This document shows positions 53,699-62,952 of a stretch of 64,000 nt of DNA, piece after piece. Position numbers and translations under genes: made by a program. Source of the stretch: Streptomyces sp. NBC_00237 (GTDB lineage Bacteria; Actinomycetota; Actinomycetes; Streptomycetales; Streptomycetaceae); assembly GCF_026342435.1 (NCBI RefSeq), contig NZ_JAPEMT010000002.1, positions 620,001 to 684,000 of the forward strand, written 5' to 3'. A model generated the notes under the pieces. That model searched no databases. It had not been told where the DNA came from and saw only the letters and a list, made by a program, of their open reading frames with translations. Numbering within the stretch: the first letter of the stretch is position 1; each line of letters starts with the position of its first letter.

Positions 53699-53935
53699 TC
53701 AAGGGCCGCCGACGTCAACTGGCGAAGATCGGAGTGGAGCTGTTCTGCCTGCCGCCATACAGCCCGGAGTTGAACGACATCGAGCTGGTCTGGCGGCAGG
53801 CAAATGACGAGGACTACCCACGACGCAGCCAGACCAGCACCGACTCCCTCGGTGAAGCCGTCGATCAGGCAATGACCCAGCGACGAGAACGAATCCGAGG
53901 ACCAGCAAATACCTTCACCAGCTCTGCTTTATCTG
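53699..53935 (+). pseudogene. IS630-family transposase, C-terminal remnant
   Basis: The frame reads RRRQLAKIGVELFCLPPYSP, ELNDIELVWRQANDEDYPRR, then RERIRGPANTFTSSA. It carries the last catalytic Asp/Glu region of an IS630 transposase without the N-terminal two thirds. It is not the same subgroup as the complete element at 28332. A similar tail recurs near 56,700. Confidence 0.75.
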
Positions 53936-53963
53936 GCAATTTTCTACGTTTTAACGGCAAGCC

Positions 53964-54509
53964 TTACAGCTGTCCGAGCATCCAGCTTCCCGGCGCGGCG
54001 GGGTCCTCGCTGACCAGGTACTCCCGCCAGGTGGCGTAGTACTCGTCGCGGCTGATGCGGCCGTCCCCGTCGGTGTCCATGTGCTCCATCGCGGTCTTGG
54101 CGTCTGCCTCGGACATGCCCCAGACATCCCAGACCCGCTTGATCTCGGTGCCGTCGAGTACGCCGTCCCCGTCGGTGTCGGCGGTGTCGAACTCGGCGTC
54201 GATCGCGGGGCGGAACGTGCGGTCCAGGAGGTCGGGGTCGGCGACGTGACGGTTCAGCCCGTCGTGGAACTCTGTCCTGCTGACCCGTCCGTCGCCGTCG
54301 GTGTCCATGGCCGAGCAGATGTTCTGGTGGACCCGTCCATAGGTGTGGCGGAGCGCGGTCTCCTGCGCAGAGCCTTGGGGGTGGTTGAAACCGCGCGAGA
54401 GCTCCTCGGCCGTCCTCGCCCAGTCCTGCGCCTCAATGAAACCGTTGCCGTCGGTGTCGAGAAGGTCGAAGAAGCGGTCGAACTTACGGGTTCTGAGTTC
54501 GCTCGTCAT
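53964..54509 (-). CDS. four-EF-hand calcium-binding protein
   Basis: A 181-aa calmodulin-like protein of the Streptomyces calerythrin/CabB type. Four canonical EF-hand loops are seen: DTDGNGFIEAQD (about residue 18), DTDGDGRVSRTE (about 68), DTDGDGVLDGTE (about 115) and DTDGDGRISRDE (about 148). There is no signal peptide, so it is a cytosolic Ca2+ sensor or buffer. It is alone on its strand ahead of the EgtD-like gene. Confidence 0.9.
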   Translation of the reverse strand: MTSELRTRKFDRFFDLLDTDGNGFIEAQDWARTAEELSRGFNHPQGSAQETALRHTYGRVHQNICSAMDTDGDGRVSRTEFHDGLNRHVADPDLLDRTFRPAIDAEFDTADTDGDGVLDGTEIKRVWDVWGMSEADAKTAMEHMDTDGDGRISRDEYYATWREYLVSEDPAAPGSWMLGQL

Positions 54510-54679
54510 GAGCCATCCTGCACTTTCGATAGACAGCGGGGTGCTCCGAATTCTCGTACCGCGCAACCCACTTGATGCCGATTCGGGAGCCAACTCACCC
54601 CAAATGACGAGTCATCTCATTAGCGGAAGTATCGTTAAATTCATTGACGCAGGTCAGAAGGCGACCTGCCGCACGAGTG

Positions 54680-55663
54680 CTACCCGCGGCGGCGGGCGAG
54701 CAGAAGCGCGTACCGGCCGCTCGCCTCCGGCAGGAGGCGCACGGTCTCGAAGCCGTGCACCGCCAGTTCGCTGTCGAGCTGCTCTGCGGTGAACCGCGAT
54801 GCCACGACCGCTCGCAGGACATCGCCACGTGCGAAGTCCACTCGGTGGGAAGCCGGGCCGGCGGGGATGAGAACCTGCTGTTCGCTGGCGGCGCGCAGAC
54901 CGATCTCCACGCGGCCTTCCCGGGCCGCCCAGGTGACGTGGTGGGCGTACGCGCCCAGGTCGAAGTCCGTGCCGAAATCGCGGTTGAGGATGTGCAGGCA
55001 GTGGCGGTAGAACGTCGCCATGAGACCGGCCGCGTCGTGGTATGCGGCCATCATGGCGTCGGGGTCGTGCAGCAGCGGCACCCCCAGGAGCAATGTGTCT
55101 CCCGGTCGTAGTGCGCCTTCGAGGCGGCCGAGCAGGTTGCGACGCTCTGCGGGGAGGAGGTTGCCCAGGGTGCCGCCCAGGAACGCGGCGAGGAGCGGGT
55201 GCGGTCCCGTGGGGCGGAGTGCCGCCGGCCAGGGGCGGGTGAAGTCCGCCTTCTCGGGGCGGACGGCGGTGCGCGGCGAGGCGTGGGCGAGTCGGTCCGC
55301 GAGCCTGCTCAGGGCGCTGCCGCTGACGTCCACCGGCACGTAGCTGACCGGATCGGCCATGCATCGCAGGAGCGGCAGCGCCTTTTCCCCGGTACCGGGG
55401 CCGAGTTCGAGAAGTGTGCGGGCACCGCTCGCCACCACGACCTCGCACGCGTGGTCCCGCAGCAGCTGCGTCTCCAGCCGGTTCAGGTAGTACTCCGGCT
55501 GCTCGCGAATCCGGTCGTAGAGCGCGGTGTTGTGGTCGTCCCACAGCAGCCAGTAGGGCAGCCGGTGCGGCATGTCCAGCAGACCCTCCACCAGTTCGGC
55601 GCACGCCTGCGCCTGCTCGTCCTGTTTCAGGCGGGAGCTGGAAGCCGGCAACGCAGTCTCCAC
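54680..55663 (-). CDS. EgtD-like histidine N-methyltransferase family protein
   Basis: A 327-aa protein of the L-histidine N-alpha-methyltransferase (EgtD/DUF2260) family. The SAM-binding part is LLELGPGTGEKALPLL; family elements YDRIREQPEYYLNRLE, FLGGTLGNLLPAERRNLL and GRYALLLARR are also visible. EgtD methylates histidine in ergothioneine synthesis, but no egtB, egtC or egtA is adjacent, so this is a stand-alone relative with an uncertain substrate. It starts at GTG, divergent from the next methyltransferase, with 45 bp between them. Confidence 0.85.
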   Translation of the reverse strand: METALPASSSRLKQDEQAQACAELVEGLLDMPHRLPYWLLWDDHNTALYDRIREQPEYYLNRLETQLLRDHACEVVVASGARTLLELGPGTGEKALPLLRCMADPVSYVPVDVSGSALSRLADRLAHASPRTAVRPEKADFTRPWPAALRPTGPHPLLAAFLGGTLGNLLPAERRNLLGRLEGALRPGDTLLLGVPLLHDPDAMMAAYHDAAGLMATFYRHCLHILNRDFGTDFDLGAYAHHVTWAAREGRVEIGLRAASEQQVLIPAGPASHRVDFARGDVLRAVVASRFTAEQLDSELAVHGFETVRLLPEASGRYALLLARRRG

Positions 55664-55672
55664 GTTGGGTAG

Positions 55673-55700
55673 TTGTTGAATTACTCGCCGTGACTATAGT
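55673..55700 (+). promoter_or_regulatory. promoter of a probably leaderless methyltransferase gene
   Basis: TTGTTG (-35, 55673-55678), 16 bp, TATAGT (-10, 55695-55700); the GTG start is at 55709, 8 nt beyond the -10 box, with no Shine-Dalgarno. Transcription would begin at or within 2 nt of the start codon. Confidence 0.6.
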
Positions 55701-55708
55701 GGCCGGTC

Positions 55709-56518
55709 GTGGAGACTGAGGAATACGGACAGCGCCTGTACGGCTTCGACCAGCCGCTCGAACGGGAGCGGATCGCCCTGATCGGTGAGGTCTTCGACGC
55801 CTTCACCCATCGCCGGATCGCCGATCTCGGCCCCTTGTCCGGCCGCCGCTGCCTGGACGTCGGCGCGGGCCCGGGCACCGTCGCCGCCTGGCTGGCGGAG
55901 CAGGCCGGCCCGCGCGGCGAAGTCATCGCGCTGGACCGGGACACCAGCCTGCTGCGCGAGGCCGACCACCCCGGGCTGCGGATCTGGGAGGCCGACGTGG
56001 ACACGGCCGCGGACGCCGAGCTCCCGCCGCCCGGCTTCGACCTCATTCACGCCCGGCTGACGCTCTGCCACCTGCCCCGCCGGGAAGAGGTACTGCGCCG
56101 CCTCGTCTCATGGCTCGCCCCCGGCGGACACCTCCTGGTGAGCGACGTCATCAACACCATGGCCTCGGGCTCCGCACACCCCGCCGTGCGCACGATGACC
56201 AGCGCGTTCGACCACGCGCTCGTCACCACACTCGACAGCGACCTGAACTACGCCCGCGCATACCCGACCCCGCTCACAGAGGCCGGCCTGGTCGACGTCG
56301 ACCTGGCGGCCGACATCCCCCTGGTACGAGCGGGCAGTCGCACGGCGCGCTTCTGGGAACTCACCTTCGACGCCATGCGGACCGAAATCCTCGCGACGGG
56401 CCTCATCGACGCCGCCGGCTTCTCCGAAGCCATGAACCACCTCGGCACCCCAGGGACGCACGAACTCGGCTACACCCTCGTCTCCGCCTGGGGTCGCTCA
56501 GCCTCCCCGGCAAAGTGA
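55709..56518 (+). CDS. class I SAM-dependent methyltransferase
   Basis: A 269-aa methyltransferase. Motif I is CLDVGAGPGTVAAWLAEQ (about residue 50), motif II GEVIALDRDTSLLREAD, and motif IV-like FDLIHARLTLCHLPRREEVL. The substrate part is C-terminal. Divergent from the EgtD-like gene, so the two may be expressed together. The small molecule is unknown. Initiation at GTG, probably leaderless. Confidence 0.85.
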   Translation: METEEYGQRLYGFDQPLERERIALIGEVFDAFTHRRIADLGPLSGRRCLDVGAGPGTVAAWLAEQAGPRGEVIALDRDTSLLREADHPGLRIWEADVDTAADAELPPPGFDLIHARLTLCHLPRREEVLRRLVSWLAPGGHLLVSDVINTMASGSAHPAVRTMTSAFDHALVTTLDSDLNYARAYPTPLTEAGLVDVDLAADIPLVRAGSRTARFWELTFDAMRTEILATGLIDAAGFSEAMNHLGTPGTHELGYTLVSAWGRSASPAK

Positions 56519-57047
56519 CGGGGCTGCACACAGGCCCGCCCGGCACAGCCAGCACGTACAGCCAGCGGCACACCATCCGGCTGCCAACCGCACAAGAGAC
56601 AGCGGCAAGCCAGCCAGCACGCTGAAGCGTTCGTCGGTCAGCTCGACTCGGAGGATGTCCGGCACGGCGCCCCTCCTCAAGGCCGCCCACCCAACGCAGA
56701 CAACTTCACCAGCTCCGCTTAGCGGTAGTCCGTTAAACCCGCGGGCACCCCGTTCGGACGCCAGATTCAGTCACCCTGCGTCATGCAATTCCAGGAACAG
56801 GCCGGTGGCCACCAACAGCACAGTCGGGTCTGTCGCCGCCAGCTCTCACCACCACCCGGGAAGCCGGGCGGGAACATAGCGCGGGATCCCCGGTTGGCCA
56901 AACCGGCGATCCCGTAGACCGTTGGTACTCCCCCGCCACCCGCTGCCCGGTACGAAAGAGCCGACACCGAAGCAGCCGGCACCGCCCCGTTGGCCGGCAC
57001 CGATCACCTCGGACCGGTGCCGCCTGAAAGGAACTGACGCACCCGAG
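56519..57047. other. intergenic with an IS630 tail remnant
   Basis: A short segment near 56,680-56,726 encodes NFTSSA and stop, matching the tail of the IS630 remnant at 53699. No gene is seen elsewhere. Confidence 0.4.
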
Positions 57048-57314
57048 ATGCCTCCCCAGAGCGTGACGCACGCCCTCGAGTACAGTCCCGCCCACATCCG
57101 TGCCCACTGGTCCGGGACCGGAAGTGTGGCGGACTCCTGCAGGGCCTTCGGCTTCTCCCGGGCCAAAGGTTACGACTTGATCCGTCGCGGAGAGTTTCCC
57201 TGCCGAGTGCTGCGTATCGGCCGCGGGACGCGTGTGGTGACCGCCTCATTGCTGCGCGTCCTCGAAAGCGGCGAACCCGAGTACAACGACCTCCCCGGAC
57301 CGCGCACGGAATAG
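57048..57314 (+). CDS. excisionase-like helix-turn-helix protein
   Basis: An 88-aa protein starting at ATG (PPQSVTHALEYSPAHIRAHW). The HTH part reads VADSCRAFGFSRAKGYDLIR followed by RGEFPCRVLRIGRGTRV, typical of MerR/HTH_17-type excisionases and plasmid control proteins. No integrase or attachment site is found nearby, so it may be a leftover of an integrative element. The product could equally be a small regulator. Confidence 0.7.
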   Translation: MPPQSVTHALEYSPAHIRAHWSGTGSVADSCRAFGFSRAKGYDLIRRGEFPCRVLRIGRGTRVVTASLLRVLESGEPEYNDLPGPRTE

Positions 57315-57332
57315 GCCACACAGGTGCACCGC

Positions 57333-58439
57333 TCACTGCCCCTGCTCTGCCGGGACAGCACCGTACGAGCGCGGACTGCTCGGCGGCCGGGCCGTGGTGA
57401 CCTCGTCGTGATGAGTCCCGGAGCGGTCAGCTCGATGCCCCTCGTGGACCAGGCGGTAGACCTCGCGGGCCACATAGCGCTTGAGGCATCGGATAGTCTC
57501 CCGGCGGGTTTTACCTTCCGTCAGCCGCTTCTCGTAGTACGCCTGGGTCCGTGCATCCCAGCGCAGCCGGGTCATGACGATGCGGTACAGGGCAGCGTTC
57601 GCCTGCCGGTTCCCGCCCCGGTTGAGCCGTCGATGCTGCCTACTGCCCGAGGAGTACTCCACCGGGCTCGCCCCGCACAGCGCGGCAAACGAGGCTTCGC
57701 CGCGCAGACGGTCGGCGTTGTCGCCCATGGCAGTCAGCAGGACAGCGGCGCTGTGCGGCCCGATCCCCACAGCGTCCACGAGGCGGGGGTAGTGGCTGCG
57801 GATCAGGTCGGCCAGACGCCGCTCCAACAGGAGGGCCTGCGACCTCAGTTGCTCGTTTCGCTCGGCCAGCACCCGCAACGTGAAGCATGTCGCCCGCACC
57901 ACAGGATCCGTCCGGTCGTCACCCTCGCTCAGTGCCAGGCAGGCAGAGACGAGCGCCCGGCGGGGCAGGCCGGCGAGCTCCTCGCGCAGGGCCGGGTCCG
58001 CGGTGACCAGGATTGCCTTGAGCTGGTTCACCGCCTGGCGCTGGGCTTTCACCGCAGAGTCCTTGGCCATGAGGTATAGACGCGCGATCTCCGCCGTGCC
58101 TGTTCCCGACTTCACCGGCGAGCGCGCTCGGCCACTGAGCACGGCACGGGCAGCAAGCTCTGCATCGCCTCGGTCCGACTTGCTCTGCCGGCGGCGGGCC
58201 GCACGCCCAGGCCCCGGAGCTTCCAGGACAGAGATGCCCTGCGACAGCAGATACCGGGACAGGGCCGCGCCGTAATTCCCCGACGACTCCACCCCGGCAC
58301 ACCGGATGGGACCCCACTGGACGGCCCAAGAGTGCAGTTGGCGATATCCGCTCGCGGTGGCGGGAAAGTGCTCGATCCCGAGGGTCTTCCCTGCCATCGA
58401 GAGCACCGCCGCAACGTGAAAGTCGCGGTGCGTGTCCAC
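57333..58439 (-). CDS. IS110-family transposase
   Basis: A 368-aa RuvC-like transposase. The N-terminal catalytic Asp is in VDTHRDFHVAAVL at the GTG start; further motifs are CAGVESSGNYGAALSRYL, KSDRGDAELAARAVLSGR, and the C-terminal transposase domain VDAVGIGPHSAAVLLTAMGD, FAALCGASPVEYSSGS, RLNRGGNRQANAALYRIV. The frame extends further upstream without a start codon, so the first about 35 residues usual for IS110 may be missing. IS110 elements lack clear inverted repeats, so ends were not set. Confidence 0.88.
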   Translation of the reverse strand: MDTHRDFHVAAVLSMAGKTLGIEHFPATASGYRQLHSWAVQWGPIRCAGVESSGNYGAALSRYLLSQGISVLEAPGPGRAARRRQSKSDRGDAELAARAVLSGRARSPVKSGTGTAEIARLYLMAKDSAVKAQRQAVNQLKAILVTADPALREELAGLPRRALVSACLALSEGDDRTDPVVRATCFTLRVLAERNEQLRSQALLLERRLADLIRSHYPRLVDAVGIGPHSAAVLLTAMGDNADRLRGEASFAALCGASPVEYSSGSRQHRRLNRGGNRQANAALYRIVMTRLRWDARTQAYYEKRLTEGKTRRETIRCLKRYVAREVYRLVHEGHRADRSGTHHDEVTTARPPSSPRSYGAVPAEQGQ

Positions 58440-58987
58440 CCCAAGAACCGCCTCGGCGCCCTCTACGGCAGCGTCTGCGACCGGGACAGGGTCTGATGCA
58501 TCAATCGTTTGTCCACCCCCTGTCGACGGTCGTCATGCCGGCGTTGCTGCCAGTTCGGACGAGCGGTCACAAGTGACACATTGCAGGTGAGCCACGCAAG
58601 GCAGTCGTCTAGACACACTCGCCCGAACCAGCCACTATGCCCACCGCCCTGCCCCGCGAGAGACACAAAATGGTCAAGACGCTCCGGTCAGAAATGTCAG
58701 GAGTCAACTCCCGGCGCTATGGCGGTGGCCTCCGTCATCCTTCCCCGAGACCGTCCGCCACTACGCGCCGAGCCATCCGCCAGCAGCAGCTCCATGAAGC
58801 GCGTCAGCAACTGCACTCCCCCTGGGAGCACACGGTCATCCGCAAGCACGCCCGCGCGCTTAATTTGCGCCGTCGGTCGGCAACTTGCCTCCAAACGCGG
58901 AAGAGCATGCTGCCGGGGCGGCCAAGACGCCCGGTCACGAGACGCGGGGGTGTGGATTGTCAGTGGCACGGTCTACCGTTTTTCGGC
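58440..58987. other. intergenic between IS110 and the CoiA-like gene
   Basis: No family-like frame is found. The right end is the leader of the CoiA-like gene. The left part may hold the outer end of the IS110 element. Confidence 0.4.
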
Positions 58988-60256
58988 ATGGCCAATGGTG
59001 TGTTCCACACGGGGTACAGCATCAAGATCGAACTCACGCATCCGGACCTGGGGCATCCCGACCGCCCCGGCCTGCTCGACGAGATCACCCAGCCGATAGA
59101 CCAGCGCGACCGCGAACTCCTCCAGTGCCTCCAACACCACGAGACCGGCCGGTGCCAGGCCGAGGACCACGACCGCTCCCCCTGGATGACCATCCGCCGC
59201 AAAACCGTCAACGGACAGACCACCCTCGTCGCCGCACACCTACCGGTGCGCACCAAAGCCACCGCCGAGGAGAGCGACAAGCACAAAGCGATGAAGGAAC
59301 GCATCGCCCGCGCCGCACACCGCCACGGACTCACGGCCCAGACGGAAGCACGCAGCCCCGACGGCAAGATACGCACCGACGTCCTGGTCACCGGGGCAGC
59401 AGGCAGGATCGGCTGGGAAGCCCAGTACACCCCCATCACCGCCAGCACCGTCCGCCGCCGCTCCCAAGCCGCCGCCGACCACGGCATCATCCCGCTCTGG
59501 GTCACCAACAGCGACCGGACCGCCCTCATCGACCGGGCCCCCTGGGCCATGGTCGGTGACGTGCCCTGGCAGGCGATCGCCTCCCGGAACTCCCTCCTCG
59601 TCCGCGCCGGCGTCCGCCACCTCCAACGCTGGAAATGCAGCCGCTTCAGCGAACGCCGCTGCCCCACCACGGGCAATGACCGGCATGCCTGCGGGCGCGC
59701 CCACGCACTCTGGGAACTGCCCGCCCTATGCATCCCGCAGAAGCGGCACACCGAGATCGACGAACTCGTGGCCGCAAGCGCCGACGGCGGCTACGTACCC
59801 ATGCGCATCCCGGCACAGAACAATCCGCACACCATCTCGCGCATGTGGGTACCGGCCGAAGACCGCGAGGAATGGCGCGCACTCGTCGGCACCTCCGACG
59901 AAGACCCGGAGAAGGCACCGGACCGCGGGCTGACCTTCACCTTGGAACCCCTCGACCACACCTGCCGGTACGGCGAGGAAACGCTCACCTTCAATGACCG
60001 GCACCCGCGCCGCGCAACCGGCGACGCAGCCGGACTCCACACCTTCGATCACATCCCCCGACGGCTCCTGCGCGTGCCGCCACGCACAGAGCGACGCCTG
60101 AACATCACGCCACAGCAGCGCAGGGAAGCCGCAGTGATCCACGGCTGCGCCGAATGGCACATCGGCCCCTGCGCGGGCTGTGCCACCCCCATCCACCGAT
60201 ACGGCCCCGATAGCGCACACGCCTGCCCACGCTGCCGCTCCCGGCTCGCCCATTAG
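58988..60256 (+). CDS. CoiA-like competence/nuclease family protein
   Basis: A 422-aa protein starting at ATG (ANGVFHTGYSIKIELTHPDL). The central part resembles the CoiA nuclease fold: ERIARAAHRHGLTAQTEARS, then KIRTDVLVTGAAGRIGWEAQ with D...E-Q as the likely PD-(D/E)XK-type core. A Trp/Cys-rich middle follows (CSRFSERRCPTTGNDRHACG), and a C-terminal zinc ribbon (CAGCATPIHRY, CPRCRSRL). CoiA proteins process DNA in competence; in Streptomyces the role is unknown and may be defence. The stop TAG is the insertion site of an IS5-type element. Confidence 0.78.
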   Translation: MANGVFHTGYSIKIELTHPDLGHPDRPGLLDEITQPIDQRDRELLQCLQHHETGRCQAEDHDRSPWMTIRRKTVNGQTTLVAAHLPVRTKATAEESDKHKAMKERIARAAHRHGLTAQTEARSPDGKIRTDVLVTGAAGRIGWEAQYTPITASTVRRRSQAAADHGIIPLWVTNSDRTALIDRAPWAMVGDVPWQAIASRNSLLVRAGVRHLQRWKCSRFSERRCPTTGNDRHACGRAHALWELPALCIPQKRHTEIDELVAASADGGYVPMRIPAQNNPHTISRMWVPAEDREEWRALVGTSDEDPEKAPDRGLTFTLEPLDHTCRYGEETLTFNDRHPRRATGDAAGLHTFDHIPRRLLRVPPRTERRLNITPQQRREAAVIHGCAEWHIGPCAGCATPIHRYGPDSAHACPRCRSRLAH

Positions 60257-60548
60257 GACCTGTCCGGCCGATCACGCATCCTGTGAGCCCCACCAGCCGA
60301 GGGATTCGGTGCAGTGGAGATGAGCCGACGCCCTTGCTTCTTGGGGCGGATCATGGGGTGGAGGCGATGGACCTCTGCCCGGATGGGCTAAGCATGAACG
60401 GTTCTCCATCAGCCCATCGAGTGGTCAGTCTTCTGTGCGCGTGACCGCCGGCGGGGCGGTCAGAAATCCTTGTCCGGGCCCCCGATGTCGTTGCGCATCT
60501 GGGCAAGGGCAGGATCCCGGGGCCCCGATATCCACAAGGATCTGACCC

Positions 60549-60911
60549 ATGCGTCTTCGCAATGCCCTGACCGCCGCCATCGGCGCGGCCGTACTCATCG
60601 TCGCCCTCCCCAACTCCGCATCGGCGGCTACCGGATCCCTCGACTACACCTACGGCGACGCGCAAAACCCCACCCAGTGGGCGATCCAATTCCCGAACCT
60701 CAATGAGTGCTACACCGTCAAGGGAACAGACGGACAGCCTGTCGACGCCTACGCGCCCGAGAACCGCAGCAATGCGGACGCGGCGATGTTCCTTGATGAC
60801 AAGTGCGAGGACCCGGGGGAAGACGGTCAGGAGGTCCTGCTCCACCCGGGCGACACGCGGGACGCCAAGTTCCACTTCCGCTCGGTCAGGTTCCTCCTCT
60901 CCTCCGGCTGA
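60549..60911 (+). CDS. small secreted protein, passenger of the IS5-type element
   Basis: A 120-aa protein with a clear signal peptide (about residues 1-26, RNALTAAIGAAVLIVALPNS, then ASAA). The mature domain is acidic, with GSLDYTYGDAQNPTQWAIQF, two Cys (NECYTVKG, DDKCEDPG) likely in a disulfide, and HPGDTRDAKFHFRSVRFL at the end. It looks like a small beta-rich exported protein with no recognised family. Its ATG lies about 290 bp inside the left repeat. Cargo genes in IS5-type elements are unusual. Confidence 0.72.
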   Translation: MRLRNALTAAIGAAVLIVALPNSASAATGSLDYTYGDAQNPTQWAIQFPNLNECYTVKGTDGQPVDAYAPENRSNADAAMFLDDKCEDPGEDGQEVLLHPGDTRDAKFHFRSVRFLLSSG

Positions 60912-61042
60912 TCCGACCCGTCGTAACGGCCCGCCGGGTCGGACGTGAGGTCCAGCAGGCCGTTCGGATTGATCGGCTGCCACCAATCCGGCCGACGCAC
61001 TGTACGCCGGTCCACCCCCGCAGGGTGTGCGCGGCGGGTCAC

Positions 61043-61980
61043 TTAGTTGCGGAGCCAGATGATGAGGGCTGCGGCGGTGGCGGTGCCGAGGTAGACATAG
61101 CGGCGTTTGTCATAGCGGGTGGCCACTGCCCGGTGCTGCTTCATCCGATTGATGGCCCGCTCGATGGTGTTGCGCTTCTTGTACCGCTCTTTGTCGAAGC
61201 TGGGTGGCCGCCCGCCGCGTGAGCCTTTGCGCAGGCGGGCGGCTCGGCTGTCGGTTTTCTCCGGGATGGTGTGCCGGATGCCGCGTCGTCGCAGGTACTG
61301 GCGGCAGGGGCCGTTGCTGTAAGCCTTGTCGGCCGTGAGGCTGGCGGGCTTCTTGCGGGGCCTGCCCGGCCCGGGTTTCGGGACGCGGATCTTCTCCAGG
61401 ACAGTCGTGAACTGGGTGCAGTCCGCCCGCTGCCCCGGCGTGACGACAAGGGAGAGTGGGCGGCAGCGGCCGTCCGCACTCAGGTGGAGCTTTGTGGTGA
61501 ACCCACCGCGCGAGCGGCCCAGGCCCTCACCCCCAGCGCCACCTCCACCAGGCGGACGACGAGGCTCTCCCACCGTGTCTCGTGCTGGTGTTCTTCTGAA
61601 GGGTCCCCCTTTGAAGCAGGCGCCGGCGGCGGGTCAACGCGGGCACCCGCCGCATGCTGATGCGCCCGCACAATGGTGGAGTCCACCGAGATGTCCCAGT
61701 CGATCTCACCCGCGGCATCGGCCGCAGCCTGGACCTGCTGGAGCAGACGCTCCCAGGTTCCATCTGCTGACCACAGCCGGTGCCGTTCATAGACCGTCTT
61801 CCACGGCCCGAACCGCTCGGGCAGATCACGCCAGTGCACTCCGGTCCGCACCCGGTGCAGGATCCCATCGATCACCTGCCGGTGATCCCGCCACCTGCCA
61901 CAACGCCCATTACTGACCGGCAGAAACGGCCTCAGCCGTTCCCACTCTGCATCACTCAGATCACCCCGGCCCATGACCAC
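61043..61980 (-). CDS. IS5-family (IS427-like) transposase, programmed -1 frameshift
   Basis: Two overlapping minus-strand frames make one transposase. Frame A (61480-61980) has DAEWERLRPFLP, GCGRWRDHRQVIDGILHR-like sequence and IDWDISVDSTIVRAHQHAAG with the first Asp. Frame B (61043-61573), one frame back, has GGFTTKLHLSADGRCRPLSL, LTADKAYSNGPCRQYLRRRG and KRNTIERAINRMKQHRAVAT with the later Asp and Glu. The shift occurs in the 94-bp overlap. All catalytic parts are intact, but an IS3 has inserted just upstream of the start. Confidence 0.85.
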
Positions 61981-62026
61981 AGCAACGACCCGGACACCAT
62001 GAACCGTTCCGGGTTCGGTAGAGACT

Positions 62027-62899
62027 CTAGATTGTGGTTGTGACCTGGGATTTCGGGGTTTTGCGGTAGTAGTTGGTCTCGTATTCGACGGGTGGGATGT
62101 GCCCTATTTCACCGTGGAGTCGGCGGTGGCAGTACCAGTCGATCCATTCGGCGGTGGCGAGTTCGACATGCGAAAGGGTTCGCCAAGGTCGGCCGGGCTT
62201 GATCAGCTCGGTCTTGAACAGGCCGATCGTGGACTCCATGAGGGCGTTGTCGTAGGCGTCGCCGACCGAACCGATGGAGGCCGCGATGCCGGCGGCGTCC
62301 AGGTGCTCGGCGAGCCGAAAACTCGTGTATTGCGACCCGGCATCGGAATGATGTATCAACTCGCCCCGCTGGTAAGGCTGTTTATCGCGGTCACGTTGCC
62401 ACAGGGCCATGTCCAGGGCGTCCAGGACGAGCCTGGTCTCCTTCGACGTGGCGGCTGACCAGCCGACGATCCGGCGGGAGAAGGTGTCGACGACGAACGC
62501 GACGTAGACGACGCCGGACCAGGTCTTGACGTGGGTGAAGTCAGCGACCCAGCAGCGGTTGGGGGCCGGCGCGACGAAGTTGCGGTCCAGCAGGTCCGGT
62601 GCCCGTTCCACGGAACTGTCCGGGATGGTGGTGATGATCTTCTTTCCCCGGACAGCACCGGCGACGCCCAGCTCGCGCATGAGGCGTTCGACGGTGCACC
62701 GGGCCACGATGTGACCTTGTCGGTGCAGCTCACGCCAGACCTTCCTGGCGCCGTAGACACGGTAGTTGGACACGAAGATCTGCCGGATGAGCGGCTTCAG
62801 TTCGGCGTCGCGGACGGTGCGGGCCGACGGGGCCCGGAGTCGTTTGTGGTGGGCGTAATAGGTGGACGGGGCGATCTTGCAGTCGTGCTCGGTGAGCAC
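62027..62899 (-). CDS. IS3-family transposase OrfB (catalytic part)
   Basis: A 290-aa reading frame one frame back from orfA; the working product is normally an OrfAB fusion made by -1 frameshifting. The DDE triad is visible: Asp in CWVADFTHVKTW, Asp in IHHSDAGSQYTSFRLAEH, and Glu in NALMESTIGLFKTELI. The C-terminus ends PPVEYETNYYRKTPKS, typical of IS3-group elements. It starts as a free frame at ATG/GTG 62899, but the conserved region extends upstream, consistent with fusion. Confidence 0.9.
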   Translation of the reverse strand: MLTEHDCKIAPSTYYAHHKRLRAPSARTVRDAELKPLIRQIFVSNYRVYGARKVWRELHRQGHIVARCTVERLMRELGVAGAVRGKKIITTIPDSSVERAPDLLDRNFVAPAPNRCWVADFTHVKTWSGVVYVAFVVDTFSRRIVGWSAATSKETRLVLDALDMALWQRDRDKQPYQRGELIHHSDAGSQYTSFRLAEHLDAAGIAASIGSVGDAYDNALMESTIGLFKTELIKPGRPWRTLSHVELATAEWIDWYCHRRLHGEIGHIPPVEYETNYYRKTPKSQVTTTI

Positions 62900-62952
62900 G
62901 CGGCAGATCGGCTCGACACCGCCGAAGCGGGCCCGGTGCTCGTCGATGAACG

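Noticed and set aside
55652..55717. 11-bp inverted repeat CAGTCTCCACG / CGTGGAGACTG around the divergent methyltransferase genes
   Set aside because: The arms are simply the two start regions, which both begin GTG GAG ACT. It is likely a coincidence of coding sequence, although a regulator site cannot be excluded.
58637..58987. Extended N-terminus of the CoiA-like protein from 58637
   Set aside because: The first 117 codons are Arg-rich and unlike the family. The ATG at 58988 gives a natural start.
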